From: Taibaiella sp.
GTDB lineage: Bacteria; Bacteroidota; Bacteroidia; Chitinophagales; Chitinophagaceae
DNA length: 58,674 bases
NCBI GenBank assembly: GCA_019739295.1
Contig: JAHHDV010000013.1
Coordinates: forward strand, 1 to 58,674
Reading direction: 5' to 3'
Below are positions 45,254 through 54,661 of the stretch, piece by piece. The position numbers and the translations under genes are program-made. How positions within the stretch are numbered: position 1 is the stretch's first letter; every line of letters begins with the position of its first letter. The notes under the pieces were generated by a model. It did not search any database. It saw only the letters and a program-made list of their open reading frames with translations, and was not told where the DNA came from.

Positions 45254-46438
45254 ATGGAAAGACATATTGTCCATTGTGACCTGGATTCCTTTTTTGTTTC
45301 CGTACAACGATTGCAGGACAGCAGGCTGATCGGGAAGCCGGTCATCGTGGGCGGTTTTTCGGACAGGGCAGTGGTAGCTTCCTGTAGTTATGAAGCCAGG
45401 ATCTTCGGTGTTCATTCGGCGATGCCGATGAAGCTGGCTTTACGCCTGTGCCCGGATGCCGTAGTGGTCCGGGGGGATCATGATCAGTACAGTAAATATT
45501 CAGATATGGTCACAGAGATCATCGGGGAGCAGGTACCCCTCATAGAGAAAGCTTCCATAGATGAGCATTATTTTGACCTGACAGGAATGGATAAATTCTT
45601 CGGATGCTGGAAATGGGCGCAGGAGTTAAGAAAGCGCATCATTGAGCAAACCGGTTTACCCATTTCTTTCGGTATGTCTTCCAATAAGACGGTATCTAAA
45701 ATCGCAACGGGAGAGTCCAAACCTTGCGGGGAGAAACAGGTGCCGCAGGGGCAGGAAAAGTTCTTTTTAGCCCCTTTATCTGTCCGGAAGATACCTATGG
45801 TAGGAGACCAGTCCTATATGCGGCTCCGCAATATGGGGATTGCCAAATGCCATACACTGCAGCAAATGGATGTGTATACCATCAGGAGCATATTGGGAGA
45901 AAACGGGGTAGCTATATGGAAAAAAGCCAATGGCGAAGACAATAACCCGGTAGTGCCTTTCCACGAACAGAAAAGCATCAGCAAGGAGACCACCTATGTA
46001 CAGGATACCATTGATATGGATATACTGAAAAGGACTTTGCTGAAAATGGCGGATGAGCTGGCCTTTGAATTACGGACAAGCAAAAGGCTCACGGGTTGTA
46101 TTACGCTGAAAATCCGTTACAGCAATTTTGACACACATACCCGGCAGGTAAGGATTTCCTATACCAACTCGGAAAGGACGATTGCAGAAAAAGCGGTAGA
46201 GCTGTTTGCCAAACTGTACAGTAAAAGGATGCTGGTGAGGCTGATAGGGGTGAAGCTGGGGCATTTGATCAATGGGGGGTATCAGGTCGATCTGTTTCAT
46301 GATACGGAGCAGGAGATCCATTTGTCTTTAGCTATGGACCAGATCAGGATGAAGTATGGTATCAAATCTGTGTACAGGTGTGGATACCTACATGACACGG
46401 GAATGGGGTTGGAGCCTGGCAAAATCCATAAAACATAA
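45254..46438 (+). CDS. Y-family DNA polymerase (DinB/UmuC-like, translesion)
   Basis: 394-residue error-prone polymerase. Catalytic carboxylates: HCDLDSFFVSVQ (first Asp) and EKASIDEHYFDLTG (Asp-Glu; the usual S-I-D-E-A-Y is S-I-D-E-H-Y here). Palm and fingers motifs: SCSYEARIFGVHSAMPMKLA and DQYSKYSDMVTEII. The HhH region and little-finger domain follow. A beta-clamp-binding pentapeptide QVDLF sits at residues 344-348. The sequence is intact and first in an operon with dnaE-like and exonuclease genes. Its cassette position points to SOS mutagenesis rather than housekeeping Pol IV. Confidence 0.92.
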   Translation: MERHIVHCDLDSFFVSVQRLQDSRLIGKPVIVGGFSDRAVVASCSYEARIFGVHSAMPMKLALRLCPDAVVVRGDHDQYSKYSDMVTEIIGEQVPLIEKASIDEHYFDLTGMDKFFGCWKWAQELRKRIIEQTGLPISFGMSSNKTVSKIATGESKPCGEKQVPQGQEKFFLAPLSVRKIPMVGDQSYMRLRNMGIAKCHTLQQMDVYTIRSILGENGVAIWKKANGEDNNPVVPFHEQKSISKETTYVQDTIDMDILKRTLLKMADELAFELRTSKRLTGCITLKIRYSNFDTHTRQVRISYTNSERTIAEKAVELFAKLYSKRMLVRLIGVKLGHLINGGYQVDLFHDTEQEIHLSLAMDQIRMKYGIKSVYRCGYLHDTGMGLEPGKIHKT

Positions 46439-46491
46439 TTCGTATGGACCGTCACATCAACACTATCACCAGAATTGAATAAATAAAGCCA

Positions 46492-49434
46492 ATGTTACTG
46501 AATGTTCATAGTCATTACAGTTTGCGGTACGGAACGATAAAGCCGGATGTTCTTGCAGACCAATTGTTGGCGCATGGATATGAGACAGTGGTCTTGACGG
46601 ATATCAATAACAGTACAGGGGTCCTGGACTTTATACGCATCGGCTGGGAGAAAGGGATAAGACCTTTGGCAGGAATGGAGTTCCGGGACGGGGACCGGAT
46701 GCTTTATATCGGGATCGCAAAAAATGAAAACGGGTTCCAGGAATTGAATGAGCTCATGACGGCTGTGCATAAAGGAGACGTGAAGTTGCCGGGAGATGCT
46801 CCCGGGTTCCGGGATGTTTTTGTGGTTTATCCTTTCCGGGAAGGTAAACGAAGGGCGCTCCGGGATAATGAGTTTGTCGGGATCCGTCCTTCGGAGCTGA
46901 GCCGGACCATAATGGGCGATCCTGTTCTTAAAGAAAAGTATGTGATACTGTCTCCTGTCTCCTTTTCCGGTGCGGACTATACCTTACACAGGCAGTTAAG
47001 GGCTATAGATAACAATATCCTGATCTCCCAGCTGCAACCGCACCAGGTAGCAGGCAAGGAGGAGATCCTGGTACCCAGGACAAAATTACTACAGATGTAC
47101 AGTGATTTCCCGGAGCTGATCCGGAATACCAGCAGGTTACTGAGCCAGTGTAGCTTTGATTTTGATTTTAAAAAAGCAAAGAATAAAGCGCTTTTTACAG
47201 ACAGCCCGTATGCCGATAAGGAGCTGCTTTATCAATATACGATGGAAGGATTTTCCAAAAGATACGGTAAGAACAACCGGCAAGCGCTGGAACGTGTGGC
47301 AAAGGAATTGGAGATCATTTCCAGCCGTAACTTTTCCAGCTATTTCCTGGTCACAGATGATATCTGCCGCTATGCAAGAAGCAGGAATTATCATTACGTC
47401 GGCCGGGGAAGCGGGGCCAACAGCATTGTGGCTTATTGCCTGGGGATTACAGAGGTCTGCCCGGTGGAGCTGGACCTGTATTTTGAGCGTTTCCTCAATC
47501 CTAAGAGGACATCCTCCCCGGATTTCGATATTGATTTCTGCTGGAATGAACGGGATGATATCTACCGGTATATATTTCAGACATATGGCAGCAGGAATAC
47601 AGCCCTGTTAGGAGCGATGAGCACTTTTCAGGAGCGCAACACAGTACGGGAGCTGGGCAAAATATTTGGCTTGCCGAAAACGGATATAGACAGGATGGTG
47701 CAGGAGCCGGAGCATATGCTGAACAAAAATGAGGTGACCCATATGATCCTCTCTGTATGCGACCGCCTGAAGGATTTTTCCCAACCAGCGGACCATTCAC
47801 GCCAGCGGAGTCCTGATCAGTGAGCTGCCGCTGACCCGCTATTCCGCACTGGATTACCCGCCCAAAGGCTTGCCGACGGTCCAGTATGATATGCTGATAG
47901 CGGAGGATATGGGTTTTGAAAAATTTGATATACTGAGCCAGCGGGGGATCGGGCATATCAGGGGACTGCAGGGAAATCATCAGAATAAATACAGGAGAAA
48001 AGGTGTGCACAGAAAATCCCCGGAGATTCTTTCGGGATAAAAAAAATCAGAGCCCGCCTGAAAACCGGGGATACCGTAGGTTGCTTTTACCTGGAAAGCC
48101 CCGCTATGCGTCAATTATTGGGCAAACTTCGCTGCGACGATTATCTGACCCTGGTTGCAGCCTCTTCCATTATCCGGCCGGGGGTAGCTTCTTCGGGGAT
48201 GATGAGGACCTATATAGAGCGTCACCGGGATTCGGATACGGTAGCGTACCCTCACCCTGTATTTAAAGAACCAGCTCAAAGATACGTACGGGGTAATGGT
48301 CTACCAGGAAGATGTGATGAAGATTGGCCACTATTACGGGGGACTGGACCTGAGTGATGCGGATGTGCTGCGAAGGATGATGAACGGAAGGCACCGGCAC
48401 CAGGACGAACTTCTGAGGATAAAAGAGAAATTTTTTGATCACTGTAAGGCGAAAGGGTATGCACCGGAAGGTACAAAGGAGATCTGGAGCCAGATGGAGA
48501 GCTTTGCCGGTTTTAGTTTTAATAAAAGCCCATAGTGCGTCCTTTGCCCTGGAAAAGCTACCAGAGCTTATACCTGAAGACTTATTACCCTAAAGAGTTC
48601 ATGGTTGCCGTCTTAAACAATTACGGAGGATTTTACAACAGGAAAGTATATGTCAATGAGGCGAAAAGGGCGGGAGCACGTGTATGCCTCCCTTGCGTGA
48701 ACCATAGTGCATACAACACCACTATCTACGGGGCAGATATTTACCTGGGCCTTGACGGGGTACTGCATATGGAAGAGAGGCTGGCCAGAGCTATTGTCGC
48801 GGAACGGCAGCGGAACGGTCCTTATACCAGTATGGAGAATTTTGTCTTAAGAACGGCAGCAGGCCTGGAGCAGCTGCTTGTTCTGATCAGGGTGGGGGCT
48901 TTCAGGTTTACGGGCACCGGCAAGAAAGAGCTGCTCTGGGAAGCCCACCTCCTGCTTGCGGGGCAGAAAGTGCAGAAGGATGCTGCTTATTTGTTTGAAT
49001 CAATGACGGTAAAGCCCGTGCTTCCGCCTCTGGAGACCTCCCGGTTAGAAGATCTGTATGACGAGATAGAACTGATCGGGTTCCCCGTTACCGAGTCCTT
49101 GTTTGCTTTGGCCAAATCTTCTTTCAGGGGAGAAACTATGGCAGCGGAACTTGCCCGGTCGGAAGGACAGGTAGTGCGTATGGTAGGTGATTTTGTCACG
49201 GATAAGCGGGTGTATACAAAGAGTGGTCAGCATATGAAATTTGGAACTTTTTTTGATAACAACGGCGATTTTTTTGATACGGTACATTTTCCTTTCTCCT
49301 TGAAGCAGTATCCATTGCGTGGAAATGGGTTATATTTGATAGAGGGAAAAGTGGTGCTGGATTTTGAATATCCGGCCCTGGAGGTGATCCGCTGCGCCAA
49401 AATGCCTTTAAAACCCGATCCCAGAAGTGAATAA
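46492..49434 (+). pseudogene. DNA polymerase III alpha-like subunit (short DnaE, mutasome type), multiple frameshifts
   Basis: About 980 codons in total, shorter than replicative DnaE. The PHP domain starts MLLNVHSHYSLRYGT. The palm has SSPDFDIDFCWNERDDI with the D-x-D catalytic pair, plus HYVGRGSGANSIVAYCLGIT. Later blocks: TVQYDMLIAEDMGFEKFDIL, GVMVYQEDVMKIGHYYGGLD, YYPKEFMVAVLNNYGGFYNR and a C-terminal OB domain. Breaks at the T5 run 47775-47779, GGGG near 47967, the A8 run 48039-48046, CC near 48277 and two AAAA runs near 48520-48555 are all +1. Joined, it is one protein. It resembles ImuC/DnaE2, the partner of a Y-family helper. Probably intact. Confidence 0.9.
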
Positions 49435-49438
49435 TCAA

Positions 49439-50815
49439 ATGAAAACAGTAGAATACGCGATCGTTGATATAGAAACAACCGGGGGCAATGCCTCCGGCAG
49501 CCGCATTACCGAGGTGGCTATCCTGATTCATAATGGTACGGAAGTCGTCGAACGGTTCGAAACCCTGGTCAACCCGGAGAAGGACATTCCGGTTCCTATC
49601 TTTGCGCTGACGGGCATCAGCAATGAAATGGTATCCGGTGCACCGGTATTCGGGGATATCGCTGAGCAGGTATATACCTTGCTGCAAGGAAGGATTTTCG
49701 TTGCGCACAATGTGAATTTTGATTACTCTTTTATCAGGCATCAGTTGGAAGATTGCGGGTACCAATGGACAGCCAAAAAATTGTGCACGGTAAGAATGGC
49801 CCGTAAAATCAGGCCCGGCCTGGTCTCTTATAGCCTGGGGAACCTGTGTCATGCATTGGATATAACCATTGAAAACCGCCATAGGGCGGGTGGTGATGCA
49901 GCTGCAACGGCGATCTTATTCGGTAAATTACTGGAATGGGACGGGGACCATATGATTCCGGAAATGGTGAAAAGGGCTTCCGGGGACCAGCGCCTTCCCC
50001 CGAATTTGCCGCATGAGGACTTTGAGGCATTACCCGAAAGACCGGGTGTGTATTATTTTCGCAACCAGGCGGGAAAAGTGATTTATGTGGGCAAAGCGGT
50101 GAACCTGAAAAAGCGGGTGGCCCAGCATTTTTCCGGGCATAATGTATATCCGCAGAGACAGGGTTTTCTAAGAGAGATCTATGGAATCAGTTTTGAAGTC
50201 TGTGCTACGGAATTGATGTCATTGCTTCTGGAGTGTATAGAGATTAAAAGATTGTGGCCTGTTTACAACCGGGCTTTGAAGCGCTTTGAACCCAAGTATG
50301 GATTGCTGGTTTATGAAGCTATGAATGGCTACCGGTATCTGTCGGTTGGGAAAATCAATAAGCATTTTCAATGTATTCAGGTTTTTAACAGGGAGTATGA
50401 AGCGCAGCAGTTCCTGAGGCATTTATCCGTAGCATTCGGTATTGATCACCGCCTGTGCAAGTTGGGGAATATACAGCCTGCGGCATCACCGGAACCATTG
50501 CCGGATCCGGATTTGCACAACCGGTTGATAGAGCAGGCACTGCAGTATATAGAAGACCAGAAGGAAAGTTATTTCATCATGGGACAAAGGCAGAACACAG
50601 GAAGAGAGGAGCTGTATCTGGGTAGAAAAAGGACATTTGTATGCGATGGGGGTATATAGCCGGTGGACACCCAGCTGAATACTGAGGAGGATATCAAAAG
50701 CAGCCTGACCCGGTATTACGGCAATCACTATATGATGCAGCTGATAGGAGCTTATGCCAGGAGGCACCCTGGGAAAATCGTGAGGATCGGGGAGTTTGCA
50801 GATCCGGCAACCTGA
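49439..50815 (+). pseudogene. DnaQ-like 3'-5' exonuclease fused to a GIY-YIG nuclease, frameshifted at the end
   Basis: Two nuclease domains in one chain. The exonuclease has DIETTGG (motif I), HNVNFDYSF (motif II) and HRAGGDAAATAILF (motif III). After a linker the GIY-YIG domain starts RPGVYYFRNQAGKVIYVGKA and NLKKRVAQHFSG, as in UvrC or Cho. A third part (KYGLLVYEAMNGYRYLSVGK) follows. The first frame ends at 50659. Two shifts restore VYSRWTPS, then NTEEDIKSSLTRYYG and RRHPGKIVRIGEFADPAT to 50815. The ATG at 49439 overlaps the dnaE end; a GTG at 49427 is possible. Last gene of the cassette. Confidence 0.87.
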
Positions 50816-50914
50816 GCATATTCAGTATGAAGCGGATCCCATCCCGGAAGATGAGATTTCACTGCACTCCCTGTACATTTTTGGCATCCCGGTTATTGCT
50901 GGTAATGTGCAAAA

Positions 50915-50954
50915 ATTCCAAAAGCCAGATCTGAATAGATCTGGCTTTTGGAAT
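50915..50954. terminator. Perfect 18-base hairpin after the mutagenesis cassette
   Basis: ATTCCAAAAGCCAGATCT is followed by a GAAT loop and its exact complement. The stem lies between convergent genes and is likely a strong bidirectional terminator, though U runs are inside rather than after it. Confidence 0.65.
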
Positions 50955-50981
50955 GACTATGAAATGTGAATTATTTCTTTT

Positions 50982-51443
50982 TCAGATCGGTCCAGTCAGT
51001 TTAGGGCGAGCCTGGTCAGCCTCTACTTTGCGACGATTTGCTTCTCTGGATTGCTTGAGCTCTGCAGACCTGAGCCTGTTATCATCTTCGATTTTCTGTA
51101 ATTGTGCATTTTGCTCTGCTGTCAGGATTTTAGACAGATGGACTTTCTCTAATTCGTTTGACTTCATTGAGGGTTTGCCGCATCGTGCCCGATAGCCCCG
51201 ATTCTTTTAGGAGCTGTACCTTTGTACATTTCAAAAAGTTGGGTCTTTTGCTCCGGACTCAGTTTTTACCTGTTTTGTCTATTTTATCGGTTTTTTCTTT
51301 GTGCATACTGCTCCGGGGTAATATTTATTGTTTTCCGGGTTTTCTTTTTTGATATTCTGGGGAGATTGCTGCTTTGCAATCTGGCCAATCGCCGGAACCA
51401 TAATTCCCCAATGATAATGCTATAATAAGTATCTTTTTTTCAT
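50982..51443 (-). pseudogene. Spy/DUF4890-like periplasmic helical protein, several frameshifts
   Basis: ATG 51443 opens a secretion signal, then co-linear fragments in changing frames: NITPEQYAQRKTDKIDKT, LSPEQKTQLFEMYKGTAPKR, LSKILTAEQNAQLQKIEDDN, LRSAELKQSREANRRKVEAD. The repeated L-T/S-P/A-E-Q-x-x-Q motif marks LTXXQ/Spy-type helical proteins, which act as chaperones or stress proteins in the periplasm. About 150 residues. At least four shifts, so annotation of exact limits is weak. Convergent with the cassette. Confidence 0.6.
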
Positions 51444-51503
51444 CTTTCTGTTTTTTTTTAATTTTACTAAATTAGAGAAAAATAATTAAAAAAAGGTTTA
51501 ATC

Positions 51504-52011
51504 CTACGCTAAAAAAGACGGATATTTTTTTGGTTTTTGGTTGATGTGTACCAGTATTTTATCCTGGATAGTAGTAGATACTTCGTGCCCGATAATGTCA
51601 GGTCTCACCGGGAATAGTTTTGTGTTTGCGGTTAACCAATACAGCTATTTCCACCTTTTTTAGGCAATTGCCTGAGGATCGGGATAAGGCTTGTAGAGCA
51701 ATGTTTTCCCTGAATTGGCCACATCATCGATGATGAGGACATTCTTACCTTTAAGGTTGTCGAAATCTATAAGGATTTTCCTTATTCACGTTTTTCTTTA
51801 TCAATATGAATATGGTCCCCAGCTGAAGATGAAGGTCAGAGACCTTGCCGAGCTCTTTATGAAAGACCTCCGCGAGGCGTGAACCAACTCCCCTGGATCC
51901 CGATGATGAAACAACTCCTTTTTGGTCAGCATTCCTTTCCCAGATTTCGTATACCATTCTATTGATCTTATGACCTACAGCGTTTTGATTCAGGATTTCT
52001 ACTTGGCCCAT
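51504..52011 (-). pseudogene. Phosphoribosyltransferase family protein (PyrR-like), frameshifted
   Basis: Type I PRTase fold. The start frame has NQNAVGHKINRMVYEIWERN and FHKELGKVSDLHLQLGTIF. In the other frames FDNLKGKNVLIIDDVANSGK supplies the PRPP-binding loop (I-I-D-D-V-x-x-S-G-K-T), and LFPVRPDIIGHEVSTTIQDK follows, ending PKKYPSFLA. This resembles Bacteroidota phosphoribosyltransferases related to PyrR or HPRT; the base is unknown. It begins 15 bases after the cysteine desulfurase stop and is probably in the same unit. Breaks are consistent with insertions. Confidence 0.75.
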
Positions 52012-52026
52012 AAAACAGAGATGAAT

Positions 52027-53190
52027 TTAAGGTATTGTTTTTACAAAATCGATTTTAGTTTTTTCTACCGTGGTATTGATTTCTTCCTTGGTGTTTCTTT
52101 TCTGCAGAAAAGAGAAGCGTACGGATACCCTGTCTTCCGTATCGCACAGGCAAGCTGATCACGTGGACTGCCTTTATTCGAGCCGCTGCTGCAGGCACTG
52201 CCTGAAGAGACACAAATCCCGGCTACATCCAGGTTGAAGAGCAGCATTTCCGATTTTTCCGTTTTCGGGAAACCTATATTCAATACTGTATATAAACTTT
52301 TTTCCTGCATAATCTCCATTGAAGCAGATATCAGGAAAGTTTAGCCTGTAGCTGCGACGCCATATGCTCTTTAAGGGATTGAATATACTGGCTGTCCTGC
52401 TCATAGCGCTGCATAGCCAGCTCCAATGCTTTCGCGAAGCCTACAATGCCGTACGTGTTCTCCGTACCGGCACGCATATTGCGTTCCTGGGCACCGCCTT
52501 GCAGCAAAGGGTTAATTTTTACATTTTCATTGATATATAAAATGCCCACACCCTTTGGACCATGGAATTTGTGCGAAGCTCCTGTAGCAAAGTGTACCTT
52601 CAGTTTCGAAAAGTCCTAAAGGATAATGCCCCCACGGTCTGAACCGTATCACAATGGAAAAACCGCGCCCGCATTCTCACAAAGGTCACCTGTCTTTTCA
52701 ATATCCAGCAAGTTGCCGATTTCATTGTTGGCATGCATTAGGGAGACCAATGCTTTCTTACCGGATTGCGCCAACAACTGCTCCAGGTGGTGCATATCAA
52801 TATGACCATCCGGCAGGATATGAAACGAAATCCAGGTCCACACCGAAACTGTTTGCTGTATTGCTCCACAGAGTGGAGCGTGGCATGGTGTTCGATAGGA
52901 GAGCTGATGATCCTTTCGCAGCCCAGATTCCCTGATAGCGGCCTGGATAGCCGTATTGGAAACTCTCAGTACCCCCGCTGGTAAAGAAAAATTTCTGCTG
53001 GTCCTTACGCCCAGGAGCCTGGCTACCGTCTTTCGGGCCGATTCAATAGCCATTTTTCGTCTCGCGGGCCGAATGAATAAATCGAAGATGGATTTCCAAA
53101 TTTTTCTGTCCAAATAAGGAAGCATCGTATCGACAACTTCCCTGGTCAATAGCAGTGGTTGCCGGCATTATCTAAATATATTCTTTGCAT
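52027..53190 (-). pseudogene. Cysteine desulfurase (NifS/IscS class), many frameshifts
   Basis: PLP enzyme moving sulfur from cysteine to Fe-S cluster or tRNA-thiolation pathways. Starts MQRIYLDNA. Following frames give EVVDTMLPYL, HILPDGHIDMHHLEQLLAQS, SLMHANNEIGNLLDIEK and the PLP-lysine block GASHKFHGPKGVGIL. Then GGAQERNMRAGTENTYGIVG and the catalytic Cys loop SSGSACSSGS. About 387 codons. Parts are in order without gaps, so the gene is one, split by indels at least five times. It leads into the phosphoribosyltransferase gene. Group I/II (IscS or SufS) cannot be decided safely, but the Cys loop favours the IscS/NifS type. Confidence 0.88.
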
Positions 53191-53255
53191 TGTCCTTAAA
53201 ATAGGGAGCAAAATTAACTGAAATATTTGGAAGCGCAAATGGGTAAAACCGGATA

Positions 53256-54131
53256 TCATTGCGGGACCTCTTTGAGAATGAGCGCAAAAGCCTGCGCGGA
53301 AACGGCCTTGCAATCATTAAGTGACCTTACCATAAATTCAAAACGGGTCAGAACTTCAGATGCTTGACCGTTTGTTTTTTTCTGCTTCAGTTGTAATAAG
53401 GAGTCGATTCCTATTTTTTAAGTGCATATCCTGCAAATTCTTCGGTAACGGTAAGATCGCTCTTGTCCGTTTTTTACGCCTTCAGGGGTCATAGGCTGGT
53501 CACTGACCAAAAGGAGCGCCCCGGTAGGGATCTGGTTGGCAAACCCGGTAGTGAATATCGTTGCAGTTTTCCATATCGATGGCCATTACCCTTATTTTCT
53601 GCAGGTATTTCTTGAAACTGGTCATCATGCTCCCAGGACACGCCTGTTCGTCGTATACACTGTCCCGGTCCAGTAATCGCGCTTGTGCTCGCGAATAGTC
53701 GTGGAGATCGCTTTCTGAAGCGCAAAAAGCGGGTAGGGGCGGGGTACTTCCGGAGGAAAGTAATCATTACTTGTTCCTTCTCCCCGGATAGCTGCGATCG
53801 GAAGTATGAGGTCCCCCTACCTTGTTGACTTTCTTCAGTCCCCCGCATTTGCCCAGAAACAGCACAGCTTTGGGCTTTATAGCTGAAAGCAGGTCCAGCA
53901 TGGTCGCTGCTGTCGGGCTTCCCATTCCGAAGTTAATAATGCTGATACCATTAGCAGTAGCCGATTGCATGGGCTTTCCATAACCATTGACTTCTACATT
54001 GTGCATGGCAGCAAAATTGTTCGATATAATGATGGAAGTTGCAAATTATGATATATTTGCCAAATGATTTAAGAGGAATGCCCGTATATCGGGGCAACCA
54101 GTTTTTTTACGATTTCTTCTTTAGTCTTCAT
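53256..54131 (-). pseudogene. amn: AMP nucleosidase, frameshifted
   Basis: Splits AMP into adenine and ribose 5-phosphate. The start MKTKEEIVKNWLPRYTG-like block is typical. The core reads HNVEVNGYGKPMQSATANGI, IINFGMGSPTAATMLDLLSA and KAVLFLGKCGGLKKVNKVGD, then LPIAAIRGEGTSNDYFPPEV. Later, MAIDMETATIFTTGFANQIP carries the M-E-x-A-T nucleoside motif, followed by GALLLVSDQPMTPEGVKT. About 290 codons in order, at least four shifts. This is the Bacteroidota-type short AMP nucleosidase without the proteobacterial N-terminal domain. Probably intact. Confidence 0.87.
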
Positions 54132-54209
54132 GCCGATCTGTATTTTAGTCCAAGGTATATCATCAAAGTTAATTGATTATTACCAAATTAGAATTTTACA
54201 AAACCTGAT

Positions 54210-54661
54210 ATGCTTCCTATTGTCTTACCATTCAAAGAACGTGCCTTTAAGATCCGGCAGGTCGATGCGTACAAGGAAATATGGGATGTCTGCAGGAAGC
54301 GTTATGTCGTCCTGACCCCGGAAGAATGGATCCGGCAGCATGTGATCCACCTGCTGATCGATGATTACCAGGTACCCGGGGGAATGATCTCCGTCGAGAA
54401 AAAGGGTCCTTATCGGAAGAGTGTCGAAGCGGTATGATATCGTAGTCTATGACCGGGCATTGAACCCGTTTTTTACTTGTCGAATGCAAAGCATCCGGGG
54501 TAGCCATTACAGGAGATGCCATCAGGCAAATCAGCCATTACCAGAAAGAACTGCAATCAGCGCATCTCTTGATCACGAACGGAAGTTATAGTTTCCTGGG
54601 GACTATCAAGGATAACAGATGGCAATGGCTGCAGGAGATGCCGGTCTACTCTTTAGATTAA
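54210..54661 (+). pseudogene. HSDR_N-type (type I restriction R-subunit N-terminal) nuclease-domain protein, frameshifted
   Basis: About 150 residues: IVLPFKERAFKIRQVDAYKE, YVVLTPEEWIRQHVIHLLID and YQVPGGMISVEKR. After shifts near 54410-54475, RYDIVVYDRALNPFLLVECK appears, holding the PD-(D/E)xK acidic Asp and E-C-K, then QISHYQKELQSAHLLITNGS. Stand-alone proteins with this domain are common in Bacteroidota and are not part of a restriction system; the role is unknown. No HsdM or HsdS adjoins. It ends a few bases inside the end of the convergent TonB receptor. Confidence 0.8.

Noticed and set aside
47501..48010. 169-codon minus-strand frame
   Set aside because: Antisense shadow of the DnaE-like gene in the region of its frameshifts.
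46492..49434. Programmed frameshifting in the DnaE-like gene
   Set aside because: At least six shifts in the same direction at ordinary homopolymers; the same occurs in many unrelated genes.
54210..54661. Type I restriction-modification system
   Set aside because: Only the N-terminal nuclease-like domain is present; no HsdM, HsdS or helicase part nearby.
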